The position numbers were made by a program, and so were the translations under genes. The notes under the pieces were generated by a model. It worked only from the letters and a program-made list of their open reading frames with translations, made no database searches and had not been told where the DNA came from. Positions 38,842-49,300 of a DNA stretch of 64,000 nt are shown here, piece after piece; position 1 is the first letter of the stretch; the number at the start of each line of letters is the position of its first letter. The DNA comes from Streptomyces sp. NA04227 (GTDB taxonomy: Bacteria > Actinomycetota > Actinomycetes > Streptomycetales > Streptomycetaceae), in NCBI RefSeq assembly GCF_013364195.1, contig NZ_CP054918.1, positions 5,445,001-5,509,000 on the forward strand, given 5' to 3'.

Positions 38842-39369
38842 ATGGGGGGCGTGGCAGGAAGAAACAGGAACCAGACGGTCCGCGACATGGTGTTGTCGCT
38901 GGTCGTCATTGGCGCGTTCGTCGCGGTGATCTGGTCCGTCCTCCCGCACGACGCCACGGAGAAACCACCCAAGGCGGTCACCTACGAGGTCGAGCTGGTC
39001 ACCGCCCGCCGCGCCGCCGACTATCCGGTGGCCGCGCCCGAGGGCCTGGCCAAGACCTGGAAGGCGACCTCGGTCCGCTACAACGGCGCCGAGTTCAGCT
39101 CCTGGCACCTCGGTTTCCACGGCTCCGACGACAGGTACATCGCGATCGAGCAGTCCAAGGAGCGCGCCTCGCGCTTCATCGACCGCGTCGCCCGCCGAGC
39201 GGACGAGACCGATGTCACCAAGGAGATCGGCGGCAAGAAGTGGGTGCGCTACGAGGGCAGTGACTACGACGCCCTCGTCCTGAAGGAGAAGGGTTCGACC
39301 ACCGTGGTCACCGGCAAGGCGACCTTCGCCGACCTGGAGCACATGGCCGGCCTGCTCAAGATGGCCTGA
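38842..39369 (+). CDS. DUF4245 family membrane-anchored protein
   Basis: 175 residues. One N-terminal membrane helix (TVRDMVLSLVVIGAFVAVIWSVLP) is followed by an extracytoplasmic domain with VTYEVELVTARRAADYPVAAPEGLAKTWKATSVRYNG and FHGSDDRYIAIEQSKE, then a closing EHMAGLLKMA helix, matching the actinobacterial DUF4245 family. Function unknown. It is divergent from glpX, as is common in Streptomyces. Start ATG 38842 or the GTG at 38851. Confidence 0.88.
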   Translation: MGGVAGRNRNQTVRDMVLSLVVIGAFVAVIWSVLPHDATEKPPKAVTYEVELVTARRAADYPVAAPEGLAKTWKATSVRYNGAEFSSWHLGFHGSDDRYIAIEQSKERASRFIDRVARRADETDVTKEIGGKKWVRYEGSDYDALVLKEKGSTTVVTGKATFADLEHMAGLLKMA

Positions 39370-39425
39370 GGACGGCGCTCCGAGCGCGCGTACACGGATA
39401 CGAGTACGGCACGAACGGACACAAG

Positions 39426-39460
39426 CGGAGGGGCCCCGGCGTGCTGCCGGGGGCCCTCCG
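39426..39460. terminator. Terminator between the DUF4245 and nitroreductase genes
   Basis: CGGAGGGGCCCCGGC (39426-39440) pairs with GCCGGGGGCCCTCCG (39446-39460), allowing one G-T pair, with a five-base loop between convergent genes. Confidence 0.8.
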
Positions 39461-39491
39461 TCGTTCCGTGCGCGCTCGGTTGGTCGCCGAC

Positions 39492-40082
39492 TCAGACGGT
39501 CTTGACGACGTCCTCGTACGCCAGGCGCGGTCCGCGCGGCTTCTGGGCGGCCTCGCCCGGCTTGCCGATGTTGATCACGATCAGCGGGGTGTGGTCGTCG
39601 TCCAGGAACTCCTTGCGGACGGCCTCACCGTCGAAGCCGGTCATCGGGCCCGCACCCAGGCCCGCGGCGCGGACCCCGATGATGAAGTACGCGGCCTGCA
39701 GTGCGGCGTTGAGCTTCGCGTCCCGCTCGCGGGCCGAACGCTCGGTGTAGAAGATGTCCTTGGCCTGGGGGAAGGCCGGGAATAGGTGCGGGAGTTCCTC
39801 GTGGAACTCGTTGTCCGCGGACAGGATCGCGGTCAGCGGCGCGGTGCTGGTCTTGGGGCGGTTGCCCTCGGACATGAGCGGCACCAGACGCGCGCGAGCC
39901 TCCTCGGAACGGACCAGGGTCACCCGCAGCGGTGTCTGGTTGAAGGCGGTCGGACCGAACTTGACCAGGTTGTAGATCGCCTGGACCTGCTCCTCGGTGA
40001 CCGGTTCGTCGGTGAAGGTGTTCGCCGTGTGGGCCTCGCGGAACAGCAGGTCCTGGGCGGCGGCGTCGAGAACGAGGGACAT
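39492..40082 (-). CDS. Nitroreductase-family protein, RutE/malonic semialdehyde reductase-like
   Basis: 196 residues of the FMN-dependent nitroreductase family, in the RutE/HadB subgroup: TANTFTDEPVTEEQVQAIYNLVKFGPTAFNQTPLRVTLVRS with FMN-contact residues, ALQAAYFIIGVRAAGLGAGPMTGFD and the terminal NIGKPGEAAQKPRGPRLAYEDVV. RutE reduces malonic semialdehyde in pyrimidine catabolism, but no other rut genes are near, so the substrate here is open. The start is ATG 40082 with AGAAGG upstream. Confidence 0.88.
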   Translation of the reverse strand: MSLVLDAAAQDLLFREAHTANTFTDEPVTEEQVQAIYNLVKFGPTAFNQTPLRVTLVRSEEARARLVPLMSEGNRPKTSTAPLTAILSADNEFHEELPHLFPAFPQAKDIFYTERSARERDAKLNAALQAAYFIIGVRAAGLGAGPMTGFDGEAVRKEFLDDDHTPLIVINIGKPGEAAQKPRGPRLAYEDVVKTV

Positions 40083-40243
40083 GAAGCAACCTTCTCGTGG
40101 GCGGGCGGCGTGCGGTGGCACGCCATTGGTCGAGCATGCCCGACCGTACGAGAATGAGCTTTAAAGTTCAACAAATCCCTGCTTGCGGGTGAACGACCTC
40201 ACAGCGGCAGGGCGCCGGTGGGCCCGTCTCAGCTTCCGTCCCC

Positions 40244-40522
40244 TCAGCTCTCGTCCTCCCCGTTCCCGCCGGCCTCCTCGGCCGTCTCCTCCGCCGCCAG
40301 TGCGGCGTCGAGGCGGGCCCGGGCGCCGTCCAGCCACCGGCGGCAGATCTTGGCCAGTTCCTCGCCGCGCTCCCACAGCGCGAGGGACTCCTCCAGCGTG
40401 GTCCCGCCCGCCTCCAGGCGGCGTACCACCTCGATGAGTTCGTCGCGCGCCTGCTCGTAGCCGAGGGCCTCGGCGGCCGCCGTCGCGCCGCCGTTCGCGG
40501 GCGCCTGTGTCTCGCTGGTCAT
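40244..40522 (-). CDS. xseB: Exodeoxyribonuclease VII small subunit
   Basis: 92 residues. The XseB core [53 protein letters not shown] is fully recognisable. It forms the coiled arms of exonuclease VII, which degrades single-stranded DNA. It lies 61 bp downstream of xseA, in the same direction. Confidence 0.95.
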   Translation of the reverse strand: MTSETQAPANGGATAAAEALGYEQARDELIEVVRRLEAGGTTLEESLALWERGEELAKICRRWLDGARARLDAALAAEETAEEAGGNGEDES

Positions 40523-40583
40523 CCGTTCCTACCGTCCGTCCCGTTGCTCACACCGTGCACTGTCCGTCGTACGCCGCTGCCTG

Positions 40584-41846
40584 TCACCGTTCGCCCTCCG
40601 GCGTCGCCGCTGCCCGCCCGGTGCCCTCGTCCTCGCCCTCCGCCGCCCGGACCACGTGGAACTCGCCGCCGGACACACGCGCCCGCAGCCGTGCCCCGGC
40701 GGGGGCGTCAGCCGGCTCGCGCACCACCGCGCCGTCGGGCGTCTGCAGTACGGCATAGCCGCGGCGCAGGGTGGCCGCGGGGGAGAGGGCGACCACCCGG
40801 GCGTGGGTGTGGGCCAGTTCCGAGGAGGCGCGGTCGAGCAGGTGGCCGAGGGTGCGCCGGGCCCGGTCGGTCAGGTCGCCGACCTCCTTGGCGCGGTCGT
40901 CGGTCATCCGGTGCGGATCCTGTATGACGGGGCGGGCCAGGGCGTGCGCGAGACCGCGTTCCTCGCGCTCCAGGAAGGCGGTCAGACAGCGGCGGGCCCG
41001 GTCCTGGAGCCACCGCACGCGTTCGTACTCCTCGCCGACATCCGGTACGACCTTCTTCGCGGCGTCGGTCGGGGTGGACGCCCGCAGGTCGGCCACGAGG
41101 TCGAGCAGCGGGCTGTCGGGTTCGTGACCGATGGCGGAGACCACCGGTGTGCGGCAGCCCGCGACCGTCCGTACGACCTGCTCGTCGGAGAAGGGCAGCA
41201 GGTCCTCGACGCTGCCGCCGCCGCGCGCCACCACGATCACGTCGACCTCGTCGTGCGCGTCGAGCTCCTTGACCGCCTGCACCACCTGCGGCACCGCGTG
41301 CACCCCCTGCACCGCGACATTGCGGACCTCGAAACGGACCGCGGGCCACCGGTGCCGCGCGTTCTCCAGGACGTCACGCTCGGCGGCCGAAGCGCGTCCG
41401 CAGACCAGGCCGATCAACTGCGGCAGGAAGGGCAGCGGCTTCTTGCGCTCGGCCGCGAACAGGCCCTCGGCGGTGAGCGACTTCTTCAACTGTTCGAGCC
41501 TGACGAGCAGTTCACCGACGCCCACCGGCCTTATCTCGGTGGCCCGCAGCGAGAGCTGCCCGCGCGGCGCGTACCACTCGGGCTTGGCGAGGACCACCAC
41601 GCGCGCGCCCTCGGAGACGACATCGGCGACCGCCTCGAAGACCTGGCGGAAGCAGGTCACACTCACGGAGATGTCGTGCGAGGGGTCGCGCAGCGTCAGG
41701 AAGACCACTCCCGCGCCCGGCCGCCGCGAGAGCTGTGTGATCTGTCCCTCCACCCACACGGCACCGAGCCGGTCGATCCAGCCGCCGATCAGGCGGGAGA
41801 CCTGACCCACGGGCAACGGCGCCTCGGCGGACGTGTTCACAGCCAT
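40584..41846 (-). CDS. xseA: Exodeoxyribonuclease VII large subunit
   Basis: 420 residues. The N-terminal OB-fold (about 15-105) reads [27 protein letters not shown]. The catalytic domain has [71 protein letters not shown] and [18 protein letters not shown] helical domain and C-terminal [13 protein letters not shown] follow. On the minus strand TACGCT lies seven bases before ATG 41846, so the transcript appears leaderless; the promoter is back-to-back with that of ispH. Confidence 0.95.
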   Translation of the reverse strand: MAVNTSAEAPLPVGQVSRLIGGWIDRLGAVWVEGQITQLSRRPGAGVVFLTLRDPSHDISVSVTCFRQVFEAVADVVSEGARVVVLAKPEWYAPRGQLSLRATEIRPVGVGELLVRLEQLKKSLTAEGLFAAERKKPLPFLPQLIGLVCGRASAAERDVLENARHRWPAVRFEVRNVAVQGVHAVPQVVQAVKELDAHDEVDVIVVARGGGSVEDLLPFSDEQVVRTVAGCRTPVVSAIGHEPDSPLLDLVADLRASTPTDAAKKVVPDVGEEYERVRWLQDRARRCLTAFLEREERGLAHALARPVIQDPHRMTDDRAKEVGDLTDRARRTLGHLLDRASSELAHTHARVVALSPAATLRRGYAVLQTPDGAVVREPADAPAGARLRARVSGGEFHVVRAAEGEDEGTGRAAATPEGER

Positions 41847-41993
41847 GCGCCCGAGCGTATAGGCCGCCACCGACAAAGCGAGGCCTCGTGTTCACCCGGA
41901 GCCGGGCACTCCGCACACCACCCCCCAGAGGGGGACCGGCAGTGCCCCCTGCGGGGGATCCGCACGCACTCACGGCGCCCTACGATGGGGGCC
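41847..41993. promoter_or_regulatory. Back-to-back leaderless promoters of xseA and ispH
   Basis: A -10-like TACGCT (minus strand, 41854-41859) precedes xseA by seven bases, and TACGAT (plus strand, 41981-41986) precedes ispH by seven bases. Both fit the TAnnnT actinobacterial -10 and would place transcription starts on or next to the start codons. An inverted segment CCCCCCAGAGGGGG lies around 41921-41934. Confidence 0.55.
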
Positions 41994-43073
41994 ATGACTG
42001 CTTCTCCTGCCGGTGCAGCCGGTCCGTCCACCGCCGAACAACAAGGTTCCGCCGCCACCGGCAAGCGGGTCCTGCTCGCCGCGCCCCGTGGTTACTGCGC
42101 GGGCGTCGACCGTGCCGTGATCGCTGTCGAGAAGGCCCTGGAGCAGTACGGGGCCCCGGTCTACGTGCGCCACGAGATCGTCCACAACAAGTACGTCGTC
42201 CAGACCCTGGAACGCAAGGGAGCGATCTTCGTCGAGCGGACGGAGGAGGTTCCCGAGGGCTCCATCGTGATGTTCTCGGCCCACGGCGTGGCCCCGGTCG
42301 TCCACGAGGAGGCCGCCGAGCGCAAGCTCGCCACCATCGACGCCACCTGCCCGCTGGTGACCAAGGTCCACAAGGAAGCCGTCCGCTTCGCCAACGAGGA
42401 CTACGACATCCTCCTCATCGGGCACGAGGGCCACGAGGAGGTCATCGGCACCACCGGCGAGGCGCCCGACCACATCACGCTCGTGGACGGCCCCGGCGAC
42501 GTCGCCAATGTCGAGGTGCGCGACGAGTCCAAGGTGGTCTGGCTCTCGCAGACCACGCTCTCCGTCGACGAGACGATGGAGACGGTGGGCGCCCTCAAGG
42601 AGAAGTTCCCGCAGCTCATCTCCCCGCCGAGCGACGACATCTGCTACGCCACCCAGAACCGTCAGCTCGCGGTCAAGCAGATGGGCGCCGACGCGGACCT
42701 GGTCGTCGTGGTCGGCTCGAAGAACTCCTCCAACTCCAAGCGCCTGGTGGACGTCGCCCTGGTCGCGGGCGCCCGTGCCGCCCACCTCGTCGACTTCGCC
42801 GAGGAGATCGAGGAGAGCTGGCTGGAGGGCGTCACCACGGTCGGCGTCACCTCCGGCGCCTCGGTGCCCGAGGTCCTCGTCGAGGGCGTACTGGAGTGGC
42901 TGTCCGCACGCGGCTTCGAGGACGTCGAGATCGTGAAGGCCGCCGAGGAGTCGATCCACTTCTCGCTGCCCAAGGAACTCCGCCGCGACCTGCGCGCCGA
43001 GGCCGCCGCTCTCGGCGCGGGCAGCGCCGCCGCCGACGGCACGACCGCGGCCGGGGCAACGCCGGGCGAGTAA
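41994..43073 (+). CDS. ispH: 4-hydroxy-3-methylbut-2-enyl diphosphate reductase IspH/LytB
   Basis: 359 residues. The three cluster-binding cysteines lie in [12 protein letters not shown] (C35), [16 protein letters not shown] and [11 protein letters not shown]. The conserved [10 protein letters not shown] and FSAHGVAP histidine motifs and [13 protein letters not shown] are present. It is the last enzyme of the MEP pathway, reducing HMBPP to IPP and DMAPP with a [4Fe-4S] cluster. The start is ATG 41994, supported by a -10 seven bases upstream; ATG 41985 lies inside that -10. An Ala/Gly-rich tail is typical of Streptomyces. Confidence 0.96.
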   Translation: MTASPAGAAGPSTAEQQGSAATGKRVLLAAPRGYCAGVDRAVIAVEKALEQYGAPVYVRHEIVHNKYVVQTLERKGAIFVERTEEVPEGSIVMFSAHGVAPVVHEEAAERKLATIDATCPLVTKVHKEAVRFANEDYDILLIGHEGHEEVIGTTGEAPDHITLVDGPGDVANVEVRDESKVVWLSQTTLSVDETMETVGALKEKFPQLISPPSDDICYATQNRQLAVKQMGADADLVVVVGSKNSSNSKRLVDVALVAGARAAHLVDFAEEIEESWLEGVTTVGVTSGASVPEVLVEGVLEWLSARGFEDVEIVKAAEESIHFSLPKELRRDLRAEAAALGAGSAAADGTTAAGATPGE

Positions 43074-43127
43074 TCCACAGCGCCCGTCGGCACGTGCGGA
43101 CGGGAGCCAGGTCGTAACGTAGCGTCC

Positions 43128-43892
43128 ATGGAGATCTTCGGCGTGGACATCGGCGGTTCCGGGATCAAGGGGGCTCCCGTGGACCTGGATCGGGGCGAAC
43201 TGGCGGCCGAGCGCTACAAGGTGCTGACCCCTCAGCCCGCGACTCCCGAGGCGGTGAGCGAGGGAGTGGAGCAGGTCGTCCGTCACTTCGACTGGAACGG
43301 CCCGGTGGGTGTCACCTTCCCCGGAGTCGTCGCCGGCGGTGCGACGATCCGCAGCGCGGCCAATGTCGACAAGAGCTGGCTCGGCGTCGACGCGCGAAGC
43401 CTGCTCTCCGAACGGCTCGGCGGACTGCCGGTGGTCGTACTCAACGACGCCGACGCCGCCGGGGTCGCCGAGATGCGGTTCGGCGCGGGCCGCGACCGAC
43501 AGGGCACGGTCATCCTGCTCACCCTCGGTACCGGCATCGGCAGCGCCGTCTTCTCCGAGGGCATCCTGATCCCGAACACCGAACTCGGCCACCTCGAACT
43601 GCACGGCCACGAGGCCGAGAAGCACGCCTCCACCAAGGCCAAGGACGATCACGAGCTGAGCTGGGAGCACTGGGCCCACCGGCTGCAGAAGTACCTCGCC
43701 CATGTCGAGATGCTGTTCTCGCCGGAACTGTTCATCATCGGCGGTGGCGTGAGCCGCAAGGCGGACAAGTTCCTGCCGCTGATCAAGCACATCAAGGCCG
43801 AGATGGTCCCGGCCGAACTGCGCAACAACGCCGGAATCGTGGGCGCGGCGATGCGGGCGGCGGGCACGCACGGGGAGAGGCGCGGGGCTTAG
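43128..43892 (+). CDS. ppgK: Polyphosphate glucokinase
   Basis: 254 residues of the ROK family polyphosphate-type glucokinase: phosphate loop [43 protein letters not shown] and [13 protein letters not shown]. It phosphorylates glucose with polyphosphate or ATP and is typical of actinobacteria. TAACGT at 43115-43120 lies seven bases before ATG 43128, consistent with a leaderless mRNA. Confidence 0.94.
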   Translation: MEIFGVDIGGSGIKGAPVDLDRGELAAERYKVLTPQPATPEAVSEGVEQVVRHFDWNGPVGVTFPGVVAGGATIRSAANVDKSWLGVDARSLLSERLGGLPVVVLNDADAAGVAEMRFGAGRDRQGTVILLTLGTGIGSAVFSEGILIPNTELGHLELHGHEAEKHASTKAKDDHELSWEHWAHRLQKYLAHVEMLFSPELFIIGGGVSRKADKFLPLIKHIKAEMVPAELRNNAGIVGAAMRAAGTHGERRGA

Positions 43893-43947
43893 CCGCCCCG
43901 GGCGATCCCGGCACGGGCGGCGTCAGGACCCCGGCTTGTGAGCGGCC

Positions 43948-44610
43948 TCAGGCCCTGGTCGGTCGGGTCGGTCGGGTGGGACGGGCCGGGCGGCCGCCGT
44001 TCTGGGCGGGCGGGCGCGGTCCGCGCGGTCGTGGCGGGGCGTTGCGGCGGGCGGCCGCACGACGGGCCATGAGCCGCAGTTTGCGTACGGAGACGATGAT
44101 TCCGGCGACGAGTGTGCCGCCGTAGAGCCAGCCCGCCTGGAGCGCGAGGGCGGTGAACAGGCCCATCAGGAGCCCGCCGACGCCGCCGTCGGTGTCGGCG
44201 ACCGGAATTACCCCGACGGCGAAGGCGATCGGGACCACGACCGGCGCCAGGACCAGGTCCGCATTGCGTACCCACAGCGCGGTCAGGGCGGCGACGGGCA
44301 CGAAGAAGAATCCGTAGACGGTCTGCGAGGAGCCGAGGACCAGCGAATCCGCGTAGGCGATCAGGAACATCGCGAGGGCGCAGAACAGCCCGCCGCCGAG
44401 CCCCGTGAGGCGGGGGTTGGGAAGGCGTCGCAGCCGGTCGGCGAGTGTGGGGACCGGGCCGCGCGGTGTCCGGGCGCCGGGTGCGACGGCGGCCGGAGCC
44501 GCCGGGGCGGTACGCCGGACCGGCGCCGTGCGGCGCGGTCCGCCCTGCGGAGGCAGGGGCGCGGTCCGGCGCTGCCGGTTCTGGGGGGTTCGGGTCCTGT
44601 GTTGCTCCAC
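43948..44610 (-). CDS. Multi-spanning membrane protein with Arg/Pro-rich tails (DUF6542-like)
   Basis: 220 residues. A basic Arg/Pro-rich N-terminus (about 75) leads to four to five membrane segments (LTGLGGGLFCALAMFLIAYADSLVL, TVYGFFFVPVAALTALWV, LVLAPVVVPIAFAVGVIPV, GLLMGLFTALALQAGWLYGGTLVAGII) and a basic C-terminal tail ending PTRPTRPTRPTRA. Family assignment to DUF6542 is from memory. The start is GTG 44610; on the minus strand TACGTT lies six bases upstream, suggesting leaderless expression. Confidence 0.75.
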   Translation of the reverse strand: MEQHRTRTPQNRQRRTAPLPPQGGPRRTAPVRRTAPAAPAAVAPGARTPRGPVPTLADRLRRLPNPRLTGLGGGLFCALAMFLIAYADSLVLGSSQTVYGFFFVPVAALTALWVRNADLVLAPVVVPIAFAVGVIPVADTDGGVGGLLMGLFTALALQAGWLYGGTLVAGIIVSVRKLRLMARRAAARRNAPPRPRGPRPPAQNGGRPARPTRPTRPTRA

Positions 44611-45309
44611 CGGACCAACGTAGATCCGATGATGTGCCGGATGTTCGCTGGGACACGCGCCTTTCGCCGACCTTGGCCAAGCATTCGGCGGTCCTTCGCA
44701 CAGGTGGAGGCCTTGCGTGGGTGCGGGGGCCGATGGGGGGGACGGTGTGCGGGGGGTTGTGCGGGCGGGTGGGTGCGCTCCCGGCGTACAGGAGTGCCGG
44801 GCTGGTTGGGGGAGTGCGCGCGGGCGTGGAGCGGTGTGCGGTTCGGCGGGGGTGGTGGCGGTGGCTGTGGCGGGGCGGGAGCGCTGTCGTGGGTGCGGAT
44901 GGAGGAACGGGACGCGTACTGCCAGCGGGGTGCGGTGCGGCGCGGTTTTCGAAGTCGCGGGCGTCACGGCTGCTACCGGCACGGCCAAGCATCGAACCGA
45001 ACGGAACCGTCCTGCCCTGCCCCGCCCGTCCCTGCCCGCGCCGACAGCAGGCGAGTACCCGCCTGGTTCTCCGCCACCGCGTGCGGCCCTCGCAGTCCTC
45101 CGCCCCGGACCTCGCACCGCTGCCGCTACCGCCGAGAATGACGCCAACTCTCCTCCTATCAGCGGAAGTTGTGCACAAAACGCGGTACGAGCACCCGAGT
45201 TAGGGGCGAATGAGGTCCGGGTTAGGCGTGGCGCGAATCATTCCGGTGTCCGGTTCGCGGGCGCCCGTCGTACGCAGACGGGTCGCCGAGGCACCGCCGT
45301 GGAGGAGCG
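44611..45309. other. Long intergenic region before the peptidase gene
   Basis: About 700 bp. The plus strand is very G-rich at 44700-44900 (runs such as GGGGGCCGATGGGGGG and GCGGGGGTGG). Many frames are open only because of composition; none has a ribosome site or recognisable product. Near 45196-45232 GAGTTAGGGGCG and GGGTTAGGCGTG form an imperfect direct repeat that may belong to the peptidase promoter. Confidence 0.45.
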
Positions 45310-46203
45310 ATGAGCATGCAGGACCCGGCAGGATCACAGACCGGCCCGGTGGGCCTCCCGGAAGCGGACGGACCCGCGCAGTCCGCGGGCACCGCACGGA
45401 TCGACCGCCGCCTGTTCCTCGGCGGCGTGGGCGCCGTCGCGGCCGGTGCCTTCGTGGCGCAGTCGGCCACACCGGCCGGTGCCGCGGACGAGCCCGTCGG
45501 CGCGCTGCCGCGCGAGATGCAGGCGTCCTCGGCGCTGGCGATGCGCACCTTCAGCAAGATCGACGGTACGCCCGTGTACTACTGGCGCGGCGACCGCGGC
45601 AACACCACGCTGCGCGACTGGCGGTGCACCGAGGCCTTCTACGACCGCCTCGTGCTGTGGATACGCGACCTGCGCCAGCTCTCCGCCGACGGCGGCATGG
45701 GCGGCGTCAACTTCCTTGTCTCCGCCGGTTTCTACGTGAACAAGCCCGGCCAGCACGGCGCCGGTACGGCGATGGACCTGGACCTGGTCGAGTGGGCGGG
45801 CGGCCGCCGCAGCGCGCCGCTGGACGGCCACCACGCGGGCGACCGCACCCAGCGCCGCCGCTACCTCGCGGTGGACGCCACCTGCCGCCGCCGGTTCCGG
45901 TACGTCCTCGACGGCTGGTACAACTCCGACCACCACGACCACATCCACTCCGACTTCGCCGGACTGCCCACCACTTGCGAGACGGGCTCCTCCAGCGACA
46001 CCGTCTTCGTCCAGGCCATGTGCAACAACTTCATGGGCTCGGGCCTCGCGGTCGACGGCATCTGGGGCCCCAGGACCACCGACGCCTTCCAGCAGGCGAA
46101 GTCCCGCCTCGGCATCACCGGCGACCCGCACAGCAGCATCGACTCCTGGCAGAACATGCTGGCGCGCATCGCCCGCCATGGGTTCGGGGACCAGGCGATC
46201 TGA
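45310..46203 (+). CDS. Tat-exported M15-like peptidase (extensin/DacB-type) with peptidoglycan-binding domain
   Basis: 297 residues. The twin-arginine signal is DRRLFLGGVGAVAAGAFVAQ with an AxA-type cleavage area. The catalytic zinc region contains GAGTAMDLDLVEW (Asp ligand) and YNSDHHDHIHSDFAG (His ligands), as in M15 D-Ala-D-Ala carboxypeptidase or extensin-like enzymes. A C-terminal peptidoglycan-binding repeat (LAVDGIWGPRTTDAFQQAKSRLGI) anchors it to the wall. It probably trims peptide stems. GGAGGAGCG precedes ATG 45310; ATG 45316 has the better spacing. Confidence 0.85.
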   Translation: MSMQDPAGSQTGPVGLPEADGPAQSAGTARIDRRLFLGGVGAVAAGAFVAQSATPAGAADEPVGALPREMQASSALAMRTFSKIDGTPVYYWRGDRGNTTLRDWRCTEAFYDRLVLWIRDLRQLSADGGMGGVNFLVSAGFYVNKPGQHGAGTAMDLDLVEWAGGRRSAPLDGHHAGDRTQRRRYLAVDATCRRRFRYVLDGWYNSDHHDHIHSDFAGLPTTCETGSSSDTVFVQAMCNNFMGSGLAVDGIWGPRTTDAFQQAKSRLGITGDPHSSIDSWQNMLARIARHGFGDQAI

Positions 46204-46367
46204 CGTACGCGGGAGTCAACTTCCGTATGGGGCCGAGCTCTTGACCTGAACGGAAACTGGAACCGGGACCGGCGCCGGAAGCGGCAGCACCGGCACTCCG
46301 AAAACCAACAAGCCTCTGTGACAGGGGACTTGGGCGCTCAGGCTTCCGCTCCACCCTGCCCCCTCTG

Positions 46368-49300
46368 TCAGCTCTGCCCGCCCTGCCCGGCCACGTCCCC
46401 CGCCGCCAGTAGCCGGTGGACGTGGCCAGGCAGGCGCAGGCTGGAGGTGGGGAGGCGGAGGCGGTCGAGCAGGTCGCGGTAGGCCCGGGTGTGCCGGTCG
46501 GCCGGGGCGTTCTCGCCGCACAGGCGCAGGGCGACGGCGAGGCGGGCCTCGGTCCGTGCGATCTCCACGGGCAGGGCCATCCGAAGGTGCAACTCCCGTG
46601 CCTCGCCCAGGTGTTCGCGGGCGGCCGTCCACTCGCCGGCGCCGAGTGCCGCGTCGCCGAGGGTGCGCACGGCCAGTGCCGTACCGGAGCGCTCCCGGTG
46701 GGCGCGCAGTGTGCCGAGTGCGGAGTCGAGGAGGGCACGGGCGCGCGGCCAGTCGCCGTCGGCCAGGTCGGCGAGGGCGTGCACGCGTGCGACGTGGGCC
46801 GCGCCGACCTCGTCCCCGATGTCTCCGACCAGTTGCCCGGCCTCGGCCAGCAACTCCCGTGCCCGTAGGCCCTGTTCACCATCGGCCAAGGCCTCCGCGC
46901 AGCGCAGCAGCATCACCACACGGGTGCGGTCCGGTGTGCGGTGCCGGTCGAGGGCTTGGTCGTAGTGCTGCACGGCGGCGGTGGTGTCGCCGAGGTCGGC
47001 GAGGACGTTCGCGAGGCCGGTGAGCGCGTACACATGGGCGCGTTCGGACAGGCCGAGGTGTTCGGCGCTGCGGACGGTCTCGCGGTAGTAGGCGGCGGCC
47101 TCGGGCAGGGCGCCGCGCAGCGCGGTGGCCCGGCCGAGCTGCCAGGAAGCGTCCGCGACGACCTCGGGATCGCCGAGATCCGTCGCCACCCGCAGCCCGC
47201 GCTCGGCGGCCTGGGCGAGCTCCTCGTAACGGTCCTGCTGGTACATCGCCCAGCACAGCAGAAAGTACAGCCGCGACAGCCTGCGGTCGGTCGCCGGACC
47301 CTCGCCGCAGGAGGCGATCGCCGCCCGGATCACGGCCTCTCGCTCCGCCTCGTAGAAGCGGATGACCAGATAGCTGTCGAGCTGAAGGGCCAGGTCGCAG
47401 GCGAGTTCGGCCCGGCGAAGCCGGCAGGCGAGGTGGACGGCGCCGATCAGGCTCGCCTGCTCGGCCGCGAACCAGCGCTCCGGCTGCTGCCGCACCAGCA
47501 GGGCGACCGCCGCGGGCGCCTCCTCGTTCAGGGGTACCGGGTCGAGTACCCCGCCGTGGCCGAGCCGCCCCGCCGCCTGCGAGGCGAGCGACAGCCAGCC
47601 GCCGAGCAGCCGCTCCAGCGCAGCCTCCCGCTCCGCCCCGGAGTCCTCCGCGAGTACCCGTTCCTGAGCGAAGTCCCGTACCAGAGCGTGGAGTTGGTAC
47701 CGGCTCTGGCCCGCCTGGTCCACGCCGCACGCCTCCACCAGATGACGCTCGACGAGCTGGTCCAGGAGCCGGGCGGCGCGCTCGAAGCCCACTCCGGTCA
47801 GGCTGCCGAGCACCCAGCCCGGCACGCTGTGCGCGTCCAGGAGCCCCAACCTCCGTAGGGCGACGCGTAGTTCGGGGGTGAGGGAGCGGTAACTCAGATC
47901 GATGCCCGCCCGTACGTCCAGGTCCCCGACGGCGAGTTGGTCCAGGCGCTGGTGATGTTGCGCGAGCCGGTCGCGGAAGGCGCGTACGGTCCAGTCCGGC
48001 CGGGCGGCCAGCCGCGCTCCGGCGATCCGCAGCGCGAGCGGCAGATGACCGCACAACGCGGCGACCTCCGCGGTGGCCTCGGCCTCCGCCCGCGCGCGCT
48101 CCTCCCCGGCGAGACCCGCGAGCAGGGACACCGCGTCCCCGGGCGCGAGCGTGGACACCCGGAACACCCGCGCGTCCGCGAGCGCGGTCAGCGCGGTGAG
48201 CCGGTTGCGGGAGGTGGCGAGTACGGCGCAGTCGCCGGTGCCCGGCAGCAGCGGCCGTATCTGGTTCTCGTCGTGCACGTCGTCCAGGACGAGCAGCATC
48301 CGGCGCCCCGCGAGACGGCTGCGCAGCTCGGCGGCCCGTTCGTCCGGATCGGCGGGCACGTCCTGGCCGTCCACCCCCAGACTGCGCAGAAACCGGGCTG
48401 TGGTCTGCGCCGCGTCGGCCGGTACGGCCTGCGACCCGCGCAGATCGGCGTACAACTGCCCACCCGGGAACCGCCCCGCCATCCGGTGCCCCGCATGCAG
48501 CGCGAGCGCGGTCTTGCCGACGCCGCCCGGGCCGGTGAGTACGACTACGGGGGCGGCAAGCCCGCGCCGGTGCAGGGCGGTGTGCAGCTCGGTGAGGAGG
48601 TGGGCGCGGCCGTAGAGGGTTTCGGGGGTGGGAGGGAGTTGGCGGGGGGTTGGGGGTGGAGGGGGCGTTGAGGGTGCTGGGGATGCGGGATTTATTCGGG
48701 TTTCGGTTTCGGTGGGGGTGGGTGTCGGGGGGTGAGGTTGGGTGGGGATGCGGTTCAGGGGAGTGAGGGGTGCGGGCCCGGTCGTCGGTCCCGGTCCGGG
48801 CGTGTGTGCGGGAGTGGGATCGAGTGTGGGCCTGGTCGTCGGTCCCGGTCCGGAGGCGGGCGCGGGGACGGGGGCAGGTAACGCTCCGAGGAGGATCTGT
48901 TCCTGAAGTCGGCGCAGGGAGGGGCCGGGGGCGACGCCGAGGTCGTCCTGGAGGCGGCGGTAGGCGCGGCGGTAGGTGGCCAGGGCGTCGGCGCGGCGGT
49001 CCTGGGCGGCGAGTGCGTGCATCTGGCGCCGGTACAGATCCTCGCGGTGCGGCTGCCGCTCCAGCCACGGGCCGACCTCGGCGAGTACCTCCTCGTACCG
49101 GCCGAGACCGAGCTGTACGTCGAGCAGCGCCTCCAGCGCGCGCAGCCGCTCGTCCTCGAGCCCCTGCCGGGCGGCGGCCGCGAACGGCGCCGCGCAGTCG
49201 CCGAGCGCCTCGCCGCGCCAGCGGCCGAGGGCGACGGTGAGGAGTTCGGCGGCCGATTCACTCGCGCCTTGGTCGGCGGCGCCGCGCCCGCGCGTGGACG